20,262 nt of DNA from a virus. Below, piece by piece: positions 1 to 5,912 of the stretch (the stretch's first letter is position 1; every line of letters starts with the position of its first letter). The notes under the pieces are model-generated. The model was not told where the DNA came from, searched no databases, and worked only from the letters and a program-made list of their open reading frames with translations. The stretch covers positions 1 to 20,262 of the IMG/VR virus record IMGVR_UViG_3300047386_000083. The stretch is one strand, 5' to 3'. A program made the translations under genes and the position numbers.

Positions 1-331
1 CAGCTGTCATATTTGACATATTCTTTAATATGTATTTTCTAGCATCTACTAAGTTGTCGTTTATTAAGCACAAATGAGCTTTCTTTACGTCATCACTGTA
101 AGTCTTATATATATCGTAATTTTTTAAACTGTGCATTAATGTAGAATGATGTATATTAAGACCATTCTTTTTGTATTCATTCGTAATCTGCCTATATTTT
201 AATCCAGCAACTTGACGTAAATAATAAGTAGCAACGCTTCTAAGCTCGACTACTTCACGTTTTCGTGTCTTTTCAAATATGTTTACGTCTGTAATATCTT
301 TTATTGTTTCTGCTATTATTTCTATTTTCAT
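1..331 (-). CDS. Free-standing DnaA domain IV-like DNA-binding protein (3' end cut by window)
   Basis: The 110 visible residues resemble the C-terminal DNA-binding domain of DnaA (domain IV). A basic, Arg-rich helix (KTRKREVVELRSVATYYLR, residues 21-39) is followed by a GLKYRQI turn and helix. The sequence HHSTLMHS at residues 61-68 is close to the DnaA signature DHST(V)xHA, which contacts the DnaA box. No AAA+ ATPase domain precedes it, since the ATG at 331 starts just 20 codons before the basic helix. In DnaA this domain recognises TTATNCACA-type boxes. Here it could recognise phage or host origin boxes or act as a regulator; that role is inference. The leader before ATG is A/T-only, and the next gene upstream ends 8 bases away. 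The stop codon lies beyond the left edge. The family call is fairly sure, the function is not. Confidence 0.72.
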   Translation of the reverse strand, partial: MKIEIIAETIKDITDVNIFEKTRKREVVELRSVATYYLRQVAGLKYRQITNEYKKNGLNIHHSTLMHSLKNYDIYKTYSDDVKKAHLCLINDNLVDARKYILKNMSNMTA

Positions 332-339
332 AATTTTTT

Positions 340-429
340 TTATTTAAATTCAGCGTGTTCTAAACATTCGCTACATATATCTAATTCGTTCCATTGTGAT
401 GCACCACAGCAATCGCTTTCTAAATTCAT
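340..429 (-). CDS. 29-residue Cys-rich mini-protein, possible zinc binder
   Basis: This very short reading frame encodes a protein with a CC pair (residues 7-8) and a CxxC pair (residues 19-22) followed by EH. That spacing is compatible with a tiny zinc knuckle. The pattern SDCCGA...CSECLEH resembles small phage proteins with a CCGA...CxxCxEH layout that I have seen in other phage genomes; no function is established. Its ATG overlaps the stop of the preceding gene as ATGA (426-429), which is strong support for translation by coupling. The DnaA-like gene starts 8 bases after its stop. It is too short for most gene callers. Confidence 0.6.
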   Translation of the reverse strand: MNLESDCCGASQWNELDICSECLEHAEFK

Positions 430-560
430 ATCTTGTTGTCTATTGTTTCAATTAAGTGTCTTAAATCGCTTCTTTCCCATTCTCCTAGTTTAACTCCGTT
501 AATGTTAAAGATGTAATAATCTTTTCTTTCTGCTTTTTTTAGTTCAATGTTTATATACAT
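426..560 (-). CDS. 44-residue hypothetical protein
   Basis: This short acidic/basic mixed protein begins MYINIELKKAERKDYYIFNI and continues with a NGVKLGEWERSDL segment that looks like a beta-hairpin followed by a helix. No family is recognised. Support for it being a gene comes from its context: it starts 2 bases after the stop of the gene at 563-955 and ends in an ATGA overlap with the Cys-rich mini-protein. Its codon use is like the neighbours. It was probably retained as part of a polycistronic early operon. Confidence 0.6.
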   Translation of the reverse strand: MYINIELKKAERKDYYIFNINGVKLGEWERSDLRHLIETIDNKI

Positions 561-562
561 AA

Positions 563-955
563 TTAATCTATTTTATTAAATTCAGCTTTTTGTGTTTTAA
601 TTAGTTCATCTTTGTTTTCAAAGTAGTTATCGACTAGTGCGTCAATCATAACAAGTTCATCAATAGAAGCTGTTTTAATCTTGTGTATTAAGCTGTCTAT
701 TTTATTTAATACATTAGTACACATTTCTGGGTTATTATGATAGATCACATTAAAGCCTTGTTTATATACTCTTTCAAGAATTGCGTTTGTCTTATTCACT
801 TGTAGTTTTACGTTTTGTTTAAAAGCGTTACTGCCTTGTAGTTCATCGTTTGCTTCTAGTAGTAATTGACTTATCAATACACATTTTAAATAGTTTAGAT
901 GTCTATCGTTTATTGACTCGCTTTCTTCTTGATGTTCTAGTTCTTTTTGTTTCAT
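563..955 (-). CDS. Hypothetical protein, 130 aa, mostly helical
   Basis: The protein is charged and predicted helical throughout, with an N-terminal Glu-rich stretch (MKQKELEHQEESESI). No catalytic motif, Cys cluster or membrane segment is visible. The ATG is preceded by an A/C-rich leader (ACAAACAA) like that of the other early genes, which supports this start. It sits between a DUF3310 gene (15 bases upstream) and the 44-residue protein (2 bases downstream), so it is likely part of the same early operon. I do not recognise the family; a small DNA- or protein-binding accessory role is only a guess. Confidence 0.65.
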   Translation of the reverse strand: MKQKELEHQEESESINDRHLNYLKCVLISQLLLEANDELQGSNAFKQNVKLQVNKTNAILERVYKQGFNVIYHNNPEMCTNVLNKIDSLIHKIKTASIDELVMIDALVDNYFENKDELIKTQKAEFNKID

Positions 956-969
956 TTGTTTGTAGTATT

Positions 970-1197
970 TTATTTATTCTTTTCTATCCACTTTTCTTGT
1001 TCGTTTCTTAGATAGTCAATTTCTCTCTTTAAATAATCTAAAGCTTTCTCTAAGTCTTTTATTTCATCTTCTTTCTTTCCCGCTCTAACTAAATATTTTA
1101 TGCAGTTACCTCGATTGAAGTTCAAGCCGTAATCTCGAATGAAATCTATAACGTCATAGCCTTTTCCGTTTTCATAGTGTAAATAAGTTGCTCTCAT
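970..1197 (-). CDS. DUF3310 family protein
   Basis: The 75-residue protein carries the DUF3310 pattern: an N-terminal HYxxGxGYDVIDFI (residues 7-20), then NCIKYLVRAGKK (31-42), then an acidic linker and DLEKALDYLKREIDYL (48-63). Members are very common in phages. The family is sometimes called nucleotide kinase-like because of similarity to T7 gene 1.7, which affects sensitivity to dideoxythymidine. No classical P-loop is present here. A role in nucleotide metabolism or host takeover is therefore family-based inference. The ATG overlaps the stop of the preceding gene as ATGA (1194-1197). Confidence 0.8.
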   Translation of the reverse strand: MRATYLHYENGKGYDVIDFIRDYGLNFNRGNCIKYLVRAGKKEDEIKDLEKALDYLKREIDYLRNEQEKWIEKNK

Positions 1198-1652
1198 AGT
1201 TTTACTTTTAATTTGTCTTTTATTTGATTGTGTGTTTCTTGCTGAAAGAATAGTTTTAAATGTTCATCACTTGTAATTCTATACATAGCTTTTATGTATT
1301 CACTTTTATTCTTTCTATCTTTTACTTCTTTTATATTTTTTATTTCATATACCATAGTGATTCCGTCTATCGTTTCACAGGTTTCGGTATTTACATTTGA
1401 TCGTACAATGAAGCATTGTATTTTTGTGTTATCTGTAAGCTTAACATCTACGTAATTAGCAAGAGTTCTTACAGTATTTATTGAAGTTAAATCCCCAGTC
1501 TTTTTGTGATCTATAAAAAATGTATTGTAATTGAATTTTGTTAGTACACAATCGATGTCTATTATTGAGCGTTTTAAATCTGTTAGTTCACTTATTAAAT
1601 AGTTGAACTCATTGTTGTGGTAAGTTGGTTTAAATGCTTTTCTTGTTTTCAT
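1194..1652 (-). CDS. Hypothetical protein, possible PD-(D/E)XK-type nuclease
   Basis: This 152-residue protein has alternating strands and helices. An IDIDCVL segment (D32, D34) followed by NTFFIDHKKTGD (D48, K50) recalls the D...(D/E)xK arrangement of PD-(D/E)XK nucleases such as the VRR or restriction-like phage enzymes. The middle acidic residue is Asp rather than the usual Glu, and the spacing is short, so this is a weak structural inference. The rest (a YVDVKLTDNTKIQCFIV strand pair and a basic C-terminus) gives no further clue. The start has a clear A/C-rich leader (AACAAAAACACAAGAAACA). It overlaps both neighbours as ATGA, following the glycosyltransferase gene. Confidence 0.6.
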   Translation of the reverse strand: MKTRKAFKPTYHNNEFNYLISELTDLKRSIIDIDCVLTKFNYNTFFIDHKKTGDLTSINTVRTLANYVDVKLTDNTKIQCFIVRSNVNTETCETIDGITMVYEIKNIKEVKDRKNKSEYIKAMYRITSDEHLKLFFQQETHNQIKDKLKVKL

Positions 1653-2509
1653 TGTTTCTTGTGTTTTTGTTTAATAATCATCGGCGTAGTATTTCGCCAC
1701 TTAATAGAGTGATGAAGTCTTGGCTTTGTAAAACCCATCATTCCCACTTTTACGCTAGATGGGTGCATTAATACACTCATAAAAGATTTTATATAAGTTC
1801 CAGAGAGTTGATATATGTCGGTCATTCCAGAGCTTTGACTTTGAGTGGCTTTTTGTTCAAGACCTATATAAGGCAATGTAAGAAATAAAGCACCTCTTGA
1901 AGCTAAACTTGTATAAGTATTAACGTCTTCATTTATAGAACCTACAAATTGAAACTCTCTATCGGTCGAACATATAAAAGAGTTCATACACTTTCTTGAA
2001 TTGTTTATGTAGTTTGATATTAAACCACAACCAGCACCACCAATAAAGTCACCACCTTGTGCAAACGCTATACTTTTAGCATCTATCGTTTTATAAAAAT
2101 TTAATAGAAGATCAAAATAGAAATCAAGATTCTTAACGCTTCCTTTTGTTGTATATTTGTGATCTACGTATCTATATCTAAAACTTGTATAGTCATCGTC
2201 TAATTGAATAAAGTATTTTATATTTAACTCTTTAGCTATTTTAAAACAAACATTTCTAGCGTGAACAATTACTTTTCTATTGTCAAAATTATTACCTTCA
2301 TCAATAGAATCAGCCATAGATTTTTTATCAAAAATATATACGTTTTTATGACCGAAGTTTTCTATATACTTATTTATACTTTTGTCTTCATTATCTATAA
2401 CAATAATAATTCTGCCAGTATATCCACTTCTTTTTAAAGTCTTATAAGTTATCACATTATCAGATCGACCGTGTGATAGTATAAAAGCAACGAAGTCTTT
2501 ATTCTCCAT
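1649..2509 (-). CDS. TET-associated-type glycosyltransferase (TAGT-like)
   Basis: The 286-residue protein matches what I know of the TET/JBP-associated glycosyltransferases of phages. It begins with FILSHGRSDNVITYKTL (9-25), which carries the SHGR nucleotide-sugar site, then a GRIIIVIDNEDK strand (32-43). An HARN motif (83-86) precedes the DxD-type metal site IQLDDDYTSF (101-110, with D104-D106). A Gly-rich FIGGAGCGLI segment follows. Family members are predicted to add sugars to hydroxymethylated or otherwise modified pyrimidines in phage DNA, protecting it from nucleases. No base hydroxylase or hydroxymethylase is visible in this window, so the acceptor is unknown, and a glycoprotein acceptor is possible. 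It is co-encoded with the 130-residue gene upstream (11-base overlap), which may be a partner. Length is normal for the family, and no frameshift is seen. Confidence 0.75.
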   Translation of the reverse strand: MENKDFVAFILSHGRSDNVITYKTLKRSGYTGRIIIVIDNEDKSINKYIENFGHKNVYIFDKKSMADSIDEGNNFDNRKVIVHARNVCFKIAKELNIKYFIQLDDDYTSFRYRYVDHKYTTKGSVKNLDFYFDLLLNFYKTIDAKSIAFAQGGDFIGGAGCGLISNYINNSRKCMNSFICSTDREFQFVGSINEDVNTYTSLASRGALFLTLPYIGLEQKATQSQSSGMTDIYQLSGTYIKSFMSVLMHPSSVKVGMMGFTKPRLHHSIKWRNTTPMIIKQKHKKQ

Positions 2510-2891
2510 ACTCTTGTAAGTATTGATTCTTTATTTCTTCAGAAAGTTTAACATAACCTAATTGAATAGCTTTCTCAAAGTCTATTATAACAAGAGCTGA
2601 TTTCTCCATTAACATCTGCATCTCTTTACTCGAATGTGCATAATAATCAGCTATCTTTTCATAATGAAAGACATTGTGTCTTCTAGCAGCGTCTATTAAA
2701 AAAGATTTTTCTTCAAGCTCTATGTTTGAACTTTCAATCTCTCTTATAAGTCTATGTGTTTTATACTTATCGCATAGTTCAAATATATGTGGTTTCTTGT
2801 TTTTAGGCTCGTATATCGGAGCTTCTACTTTTTTAGTGTACTTGTTATCGTCTTCAGATAATTCGCCGCTAAACATATTTATTTGTTTCAT
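2499..2891 (-). CDS. Hypothetical helical protein co-encoded with the glycosyltransferase
   Basis: This 130-residue protein has a disordered N-terminus (1-35) and a helical core starting HIFELCDKYKTHRLIREIE. The core ends with an ALVIIDFEKAIQLGYVKLSEE segment. There are no catalytic or metal motifs that I recognise. The overlap of 11 bases with the glycosyltransferase suggests translational coupling and a shared job, for example as an accessory or substrate-recognition subunit; this is inference from position only. The start is well supported by a very A-rich leader (TAAAACAAAAACAAG directly before ATG), the strongest form of the early-gene leader. Confidence 0.68.
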   Translation of the reverse strand: MKQINMFSGELSEDDNKYTKKVEAPIYEPKNKKPHIFELCDKYKTHRLIREIESSNIELEEKSFLIDAARRHNVFHYEKIADYYAHSSKEMQMLMEKSALVIIDFEKAIQLGYVKLSEEIKNQYLQEYGE

Positions 2892-2910
2892 CTTGTTTTT
2901 GTTTTAGTTT

Positions 2911-3684
2911 TTAAAGTGTACCGCTTAAACAATAATTATCTAAGTCATAGCCTTGAATGAAGAACTTATCATATAAATCAATCGCTTTAGCGACTTTTTC
3001 TTCACCAGCAAAATAGAAATCTTCAGAGCATTCCCAGACGCCGATGTCAAGACTACCTTTGTCAAGTACTACAAACTTAAATTGATCGTATGTTTTACCG
3101 AAAAGATTGCAATAAAGATAGCATTGAATGTCGTAGCCGTATTTCTTTGCAGCATAACTAAAGCCTTTGATGTCACTCGTTGTTTTTAAATCAACAATTC
3201 TATCTGAAGCAAGTACATCAGCTTTGCCTCTGAACGGCTTGCCCATAACTTCACCAATCACTGGTACTTCAAACTCTGCATTTGTTATCGATTGAAGTGC
3301 GTGTTCATTTCTATAAAAAGCGTCTGCTAATCTTTCAGCGTTGTTCTTTTCTTTTATAGTGAAAACCCTACCAAGCTCTTGCTTTGCTTCTCTAAACTTC
3401 TTTGTATTCTTGCTTTGAACGTCAATAAAAGTTTGAGCTGAAAAAACATCTGGCTCAAGAATTGCTGTGTGAAATAGCCAACCGTCACGAAGTGGTTGTG
3501 ATTCTGGACTACCATATTGTTGAACGAATTTATAAGTTTTAGGACTTGACAACAACGTCTTTAAGCTGCTAGAACTTAAAGCTAGTTTATTGAGTTCGCC
3601 ATAATAAAATTCATCATTATCCATTTTTTTAAGCAATGCGTTTTTATCGTAAAGCTTTCCGTCTAGTAGTTTGATATTACTCAT
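2911..3684 (-). CDS. PD-(D/E)XK exonuclease, RecE/exonuclease VIII-like (DUF3799 type)
   Basis: The 257-residue protein has the N-terminal LSSSSLKTLLSSPKTYKF segment (36-53) typical of phage PD-(D/E)XK exonucleases. A GWLFHTAILEP segment (68-78) holds the conserved His. The catalytic core is FRGKADVLASDRIVDLKTTS (151-170), in which D156, D165 and K167 fit the PD-(D/E)XK triad. The downstream YDIQCYLYC (184-192) supplies the conserved Gln and Tyr. Such enzymes degrade one strand of double-stranded ends to feed annealing-type recombination. The ssb and recombination-mediator-like genes at 8.2-9.0 kb are likely partners. The start overlaps the next gene's end by 8 bases and has an AAGAAACA leader. 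The family assignment is solid; processivity and polarity are not visible. Confidence 0.82.
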   Translation of the reverse strand: MSNIKLLDGKLYDKNALLKKMDNDEFYYGELNKLALSSSSLKTLLSSPKTYKFVQQYGSPESQPLRDGWLFHTAILEPDVFSAQTFIDVQSKNTKKFREAKQELGRVFTIKEKNNAERLADAFYRNEHALQSITNAEFEVPVIGEVMGKPFRGKADVLASDRIVDLKTTSDIKGFSYAAKKYGYDIQCYLYCNLFGKTYDQFKFVVLDKGSLDIGVWECSEDFYFAGEEKVAKAIDLYDKFFIQGYDLDNYCLSGTL

Positions 3685-3886
3685 TGTTTCTTATTTTATT
3701 TAATATTATTCCCTCTATTTCATAAAGCTGCTCGATACTAAGAAGATCATAAACATCAACATCTTTAACTTTTACGCTTTCAATTTCAGCACTATCTGGG
3801 GAGCCTGGGTAATCATAACTTGCTGGCTCTTGTTCTTCATAACTGTATTCTATTGATAAAGCTATGTCGTTATAAATTATATTCAT
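3677..3886 (-). CDS. Small acidic hypothetical protein, 69 aa
   Basis: The protein starts with two likely beta-strands (NIIYNDIALSIEYSY), has an acidic and proline-rich middle (EPASYDYPGSPDS), and ends with a helix (LLSIEQLYEIEGIILNKIR). This layout of a strand, an EPAxYxxPGxPxS loop and a helix is familiar from small uncharacterised phage proteins, but I know of no function. It overlaps the exonuclease gene by 8 bases and the coiled-coil gene as ATGA (3883-3886), so it belongs to the same transcription unit. High acidity might suggest DNA mimicry, but this is speculation. Confidence 0.65.
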   Translation of the reverse strand: MNIIYNDIALSIEYSYEEQEPASYDYPGSPDSAEIESVKVKDVDVYDLLSIEQLYEIEGIILNKIRNNE

Positions 3887-4158
3887 ATCTCGTATTGTTT
3901 TAATTTGTTTTCTAAGTCTTCTATTTGTTTTTGTAAATCTACTATTAATTTATTTTTACTTTCTCGTGTCAAAGATATTCTTTTCATTAAGACTTCGTTT
4001 TCAATATTTAATTGATTAACATATTGACCAATCTCATTCATAGCTTTGATACAATTATTCAAGTCTGTGTTCATAGGCTTGGCTTGTTTCCATTCTATAA
4101 CTTTGTCGGCTATCCAATTAAACCAAAGATTGTAAGATTGCTTTTGTAGTATTGTCAT
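3883..4158 (-). CDS. Coiled-coil hypothetical protein, 91 aa
   Basis: The N-terminal half has a Trp-rich helix (LWFNWIADKVIEWKQ, residues 11-25). The C-terminal half, about residues 50-90, is a heptad-like coiled coil (NIENEVLMKRIS ... KQIEDLENKLKQYEI). This suggests an oligomeric adaptor, but no family is recognised. The start overlaps the stop of the upstream membrane protein gene as TAATG (4156-4160), and its own stop overlaps the next gene as ATGA, so it is translated in a coupled chain. Confidence 0.65.
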   Translation of the reverse strand: MTILQKQSYNLWFNWIADKVIEWKQAKPMNTDLNNCIKAMNEIGQYVNQLNIENEVLMKRISLTRESKNKLIVDLQKQIEDLENKLKQYEI

Positions 4159-4346
4159 TATATGCTAGAGCCAACAAGTAAACCTAAAGTAAAGATTAAC
4201 AATGCAAAAAGTAAAACAGTTCCTGTTATTATAAAATTTCTAGCTTGTTTTTCATATAGTTTTTTTTGTCGCAATTCTTTTTTAGTATAAACCTCAATAC
4301 GATTCTTTCTAGTTTCAATATGTAATCCTGTTCCTGTTATCTTCAT
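4158..4346 (-). CDS. Small single-pass membrane protein, 62 aa
   Basis: A basic, cytoplasm-type N-terminus (residues 1-37, many Lys and Arg) is followed by one strongly hydrophobic segment (residues 38-60, FIITGTVLLFALLIFTLGLL). Only SSI follows. The charge distribution predicts N-inside, C-terminal anchor topology. No signal-cleavage site is seen. A role in superinfection exclusion or membrane tethering of early complexes is possible but unproven. It lies one base downstream of the 48-residue gene and is coupled by TAATG to the coiled-coil gene. Confidence 0.65.
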   Translation of the reverse strand: MKITGTGLHIETRKNRIEVYTKKELRQKKLYEKQARNFIITGTVLLFALLIFTLGLLVGSSI

Positions 4347-4347
4347 T

Positions 4348-4494
4348 TTATTGTATGTTAAAAATTATACTACTTATTAAGTCTTTTCTATTTACTAAAT
4401 TATTTAATAGAATATCTGGTATATTATTTGTATACCTTAAAGTTCTGTTGATTTGTCTTAACTCGTGATTAAGATCGTCTAATTGTGTTTTCAT
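4348..4494 (-). CDS. 48-residue hypothetical protein
   Basis: This short frame encodes a helical protein starting MKTQLDDLNHELRQINRTLR and ending in a hydrophobic patch (LISSIIFNIQ). The main evidence that it is real is a textbook early-gene leader (TTTAAAACAAAAAACA directly before ATG) and its end one base before the start of the membrane protein. It is the first gene after the 128-base non-coding gap at 4495-4622 and may open a transcription unit. No family is recognised. Confidence 0.58.
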   Translation of the reverse strand: MKTQLDDLNHELRQINRTLRYTNNIPDILLNNLVNRKDLISSIIFNIQ

Positions 4495-4580
4495 TGTTTT
4501 TTGTTTTAAAGATTAAAAAGTTAATGTTTCTTTTTAGAGGATCGTCTTTTCATACCTTACTTTATGTTTCATTAACACTG

Positions 4581-4610
4581 CAATATAGTAAAAACTAACT
4601 TATAAACAAA
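4581..4610 (-). promoter_or_regulatory. Weak Bacteroidetes-type promoter candidate in the 4495-4622 gap
   Basis: Reading the minus strand, TTTG (4610-4607) is followed by 19 bases and then TATATTG (4587-4581). The TTTG box and spacing match the Bacteroidetes consensus, while the -7 box is one T short of TAnnTTTG. It would start an RNA with an 80-odd-base leader ahead of the 48-residue gene at 4494. The gap holds no convincing terminator for the upstream nuclease-like gene, so read-through is likely. The rest of the gap shows nothing else recognisable. Confidence 0.4.
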
Positions 4611-4622
4611 ATATAAACAATA

Positions 4623-5078
4623 TTATTTTTCATTTAGCTTAAAATAAGAGTCCCAAATACCAAGTTCGGTATCTTTTTCATTGATATTTATTATAGATGC
4701 GTCACTCTCATTTAATAAATAACAAGTCTTTAAAACTTTTTTTGTAGTCCATAATGTAGTATCTGGACAATATATATCTTTAGTTTTCAAATCTTTTAAA
4801 TTATTTAGAAAAAACATATAATTACCTTTCGGATCATTCACTAAATACAATGCTATTTTATTTGTAGCTATAAGTTTGTCATATTTAAACTTTTCAATAA
4901 TCTTTTCCTTATAATGCTTCTTTCTAAATTTCATTTCAATTACACATTCTAAACCTTTTGGCGTAGTTCCGATAGCGTCCCAACTTTCATTGCTTTTTCC
5001 TGTGTGCTTTAAGTTCCAACCATCTAAATTTAAAAGCATCACGACAGCTTCTTCCCACTTATTAATTTCTTTAATCAT
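4623..5078 (-). CDS. PD-(D/E)XK nuclease-like protein, resolvase or VRR type
   Basis: The 151-residue protein has a short N-terminal helix with E10, then GW-N-L-K-H, then WDAIG (D34) and CVIEMKFRKKHYKEK (E48, K50). The D-x13-ExK arrangement with a following basic helix (KYDKLI) is the PD-(D/E)XK core seen in Holliday junction resolvase-like and VRR-type nucleases. A nuclease role in resolving or processing phage DNA is therefore probable. The C-terminal third is unrecognised. Its ATG overlaps the upstream stop of no gene, but its start overlaps the stop of the 66-residue gene as ATGA (5075-5078). It may pair with the DNA-replication genes upstream. Confidence 0.62.
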   Translation of the reverse strand: MIKEINKWEEAVVMLLNLDGWNLKHTGKSNESWDAIGTTPKGLECVIEMKFRKKHYKEKIIEKFKYDKLIATNKIALYLVNDPKGNYMFFLNNLKDLKTKDIYCPDTTLWTTKKVLKTCYLLNESDASIININEKDTELGIWDSYFKLNEK

Positions 5079-5275
5079 TTAATTTTATTATATAAATTAT
5101 CAATATCTTTAATCCACATTACAATATCTTTTGGTCTGCAACTGCAAGGCTCGTAATATCTATGATTATAATAAGTTGAATGTAATTCACACAGTAATCT
5201 AAACTGTTCTTGATTAAGCTTACCTGTAACGCTTGACTTAAAATCTAGCCACGCTTCTTGATCTTCTATTCTCAT
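5075..5275 (-). CDS. 66-residue hypothetical protein with CxC motif
   Basis: A helical N-terminus (LNQEQFRLLCELHSTYYNHRYYEPCSCRP) leads into a CSC motif (residues 44-46) and a final helix (DIVMWIKDIDNLYNKI). The HSxYYxHxYYEPCxCxPK pattern recurs in small proteins of flavobacterial phages that I have seen, all without function. The His and Cys residues could bind a metal. The gene is locked between two ATGA overlaps (5272-5275 and 5075-5078), so it is coupled to the mini membrane protein upstream and to the nuclease downstream. Confidence 0.68.
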   Translation of the reverse strand: MRIEDQEAWLDFKSSVTGKLNQEQFRLLCELHSTYYNHRYYEPCSCRPKDIVMWIKDIDNLYNKIK

Positions 5276-5415
5276 AACTCTATATTAATGTCGTTCCATT
5301 CACTTCTTCTTTTATCACAACCGCAATCTTTCCCCAGGGCTTTGCTTATTGTCTTGACTAGCCAATGAATACCAGTGTAAAACGTAATATAATAAATTAA
5401 ATCTCCTAACTTCAT
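5272..5415 (-). CDS. 47-residue small membrane-associated protein with CGCDKRR motif
   Basis: The protein begins with an amphipathic or membrane-inserting helix (MKLGDLIYYITFYTGIHWLV) and ends in a polar tail with a CGCDKRR motif followed by WNDI. I recognise this layout as a widespread tiny protein of Bacteroidetes phages. Its function is unknown. The Cys pair could bind metal or form a disulfide. It overlaps its upstream and downstream neighbours as ATGA (5412-5415 and 5272-5275), so it is clearly part of a coupled translational chain. Confidence 0.72.
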   Translation of the reverse strand: MKLGDLIYYITFYTGIHWLVKTISKALGKDCGCDKRRSEWNDINIEL

Positions 5416-5903
5416 AACTGTTTTTTTATGTGCTTTTTAGCGTTTATATAAGTGTTATATAGTGAGTAATAACTGATTTTTGTTTCTCTTGACAAACTAG
5501 CTACTGATTTGCCAGATGCACAAATTTCAAATATTTTTCTATCGTACCAATACATCTCTTTCAATATGTTATCAATTTGTTTTTTTCGACTAGCGTATTC
5601 AATCTCGTTTATACCTAAGTCTTCAGCTTGTTTCAACTCATCAATGTCCTCAAGATATAGCTTTAAAATTATAGCTTCTTTTTTATATATATTGCAGTAA
5701 ATACCTCTTAGAACTTTGTAGCAATAGTAATGATTTATCTGGTCTTTATAGTAAAGGTCTAAACCTTTTTTAACATCAGCATCAAGCTGAATATACATTT
5801 CCATTACAACGTCCTCACTCATTGAGGGGTTGCATCCGAAACTCTTTACTATGTTATTCCAATCATTATGCTTTTTATAAGCTAGTTCTAAAATTGGTGT
5901 CAT
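5412..5903 (-). CDS. Sigma factor-like helix-turn-helix protein
   Basis: The 163-residue protein looks like a diverged small sigma factor. An N-terminal helical part includes PSMSEDVVMEMYIQL (26-40), reminiscent of sigma region 2 (xxEDIVQEmyikl). The C-terminal part (RKIFEICASGKSVASLSRETKISYYSLYNTYINAKKHI) has the spacing of a sigma region 4 or other transcription-factor HTH. It could redirect host RNA polymerase or act as a late-gene activator. The sequence is short and lacks a clear region 2.4, so a plain HTH regulator is the alternative. It ends in an ATGA overlap with the mini membrane protein and follows the PP-loop gene by 9 bases. Confidence 0.6.
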   Translation of the reverse strand: MTPILELAYKKHNDWNNIVKSFGCNPSMSEDVVMEMYIQLDADVKKGLDLYYKDQINHYYCYKVLRGIYCNIYKKEAIILKLYLEDIDELKQAEDLGINEIEYASRKKQIDNILKEMYWYDRKIFEICASGKSVASLSRETKISYYSLYNTYINAKKHIKKQL

Positions 5904-5912
5904 TTATTTATT

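Noticed and set aside
4495-4622. Terminator in the gap after the nuclease-like gene
   Set aside because: The sequence has A and T runs but no GC stem with a U-tract; only a weak promoter candidate remains.
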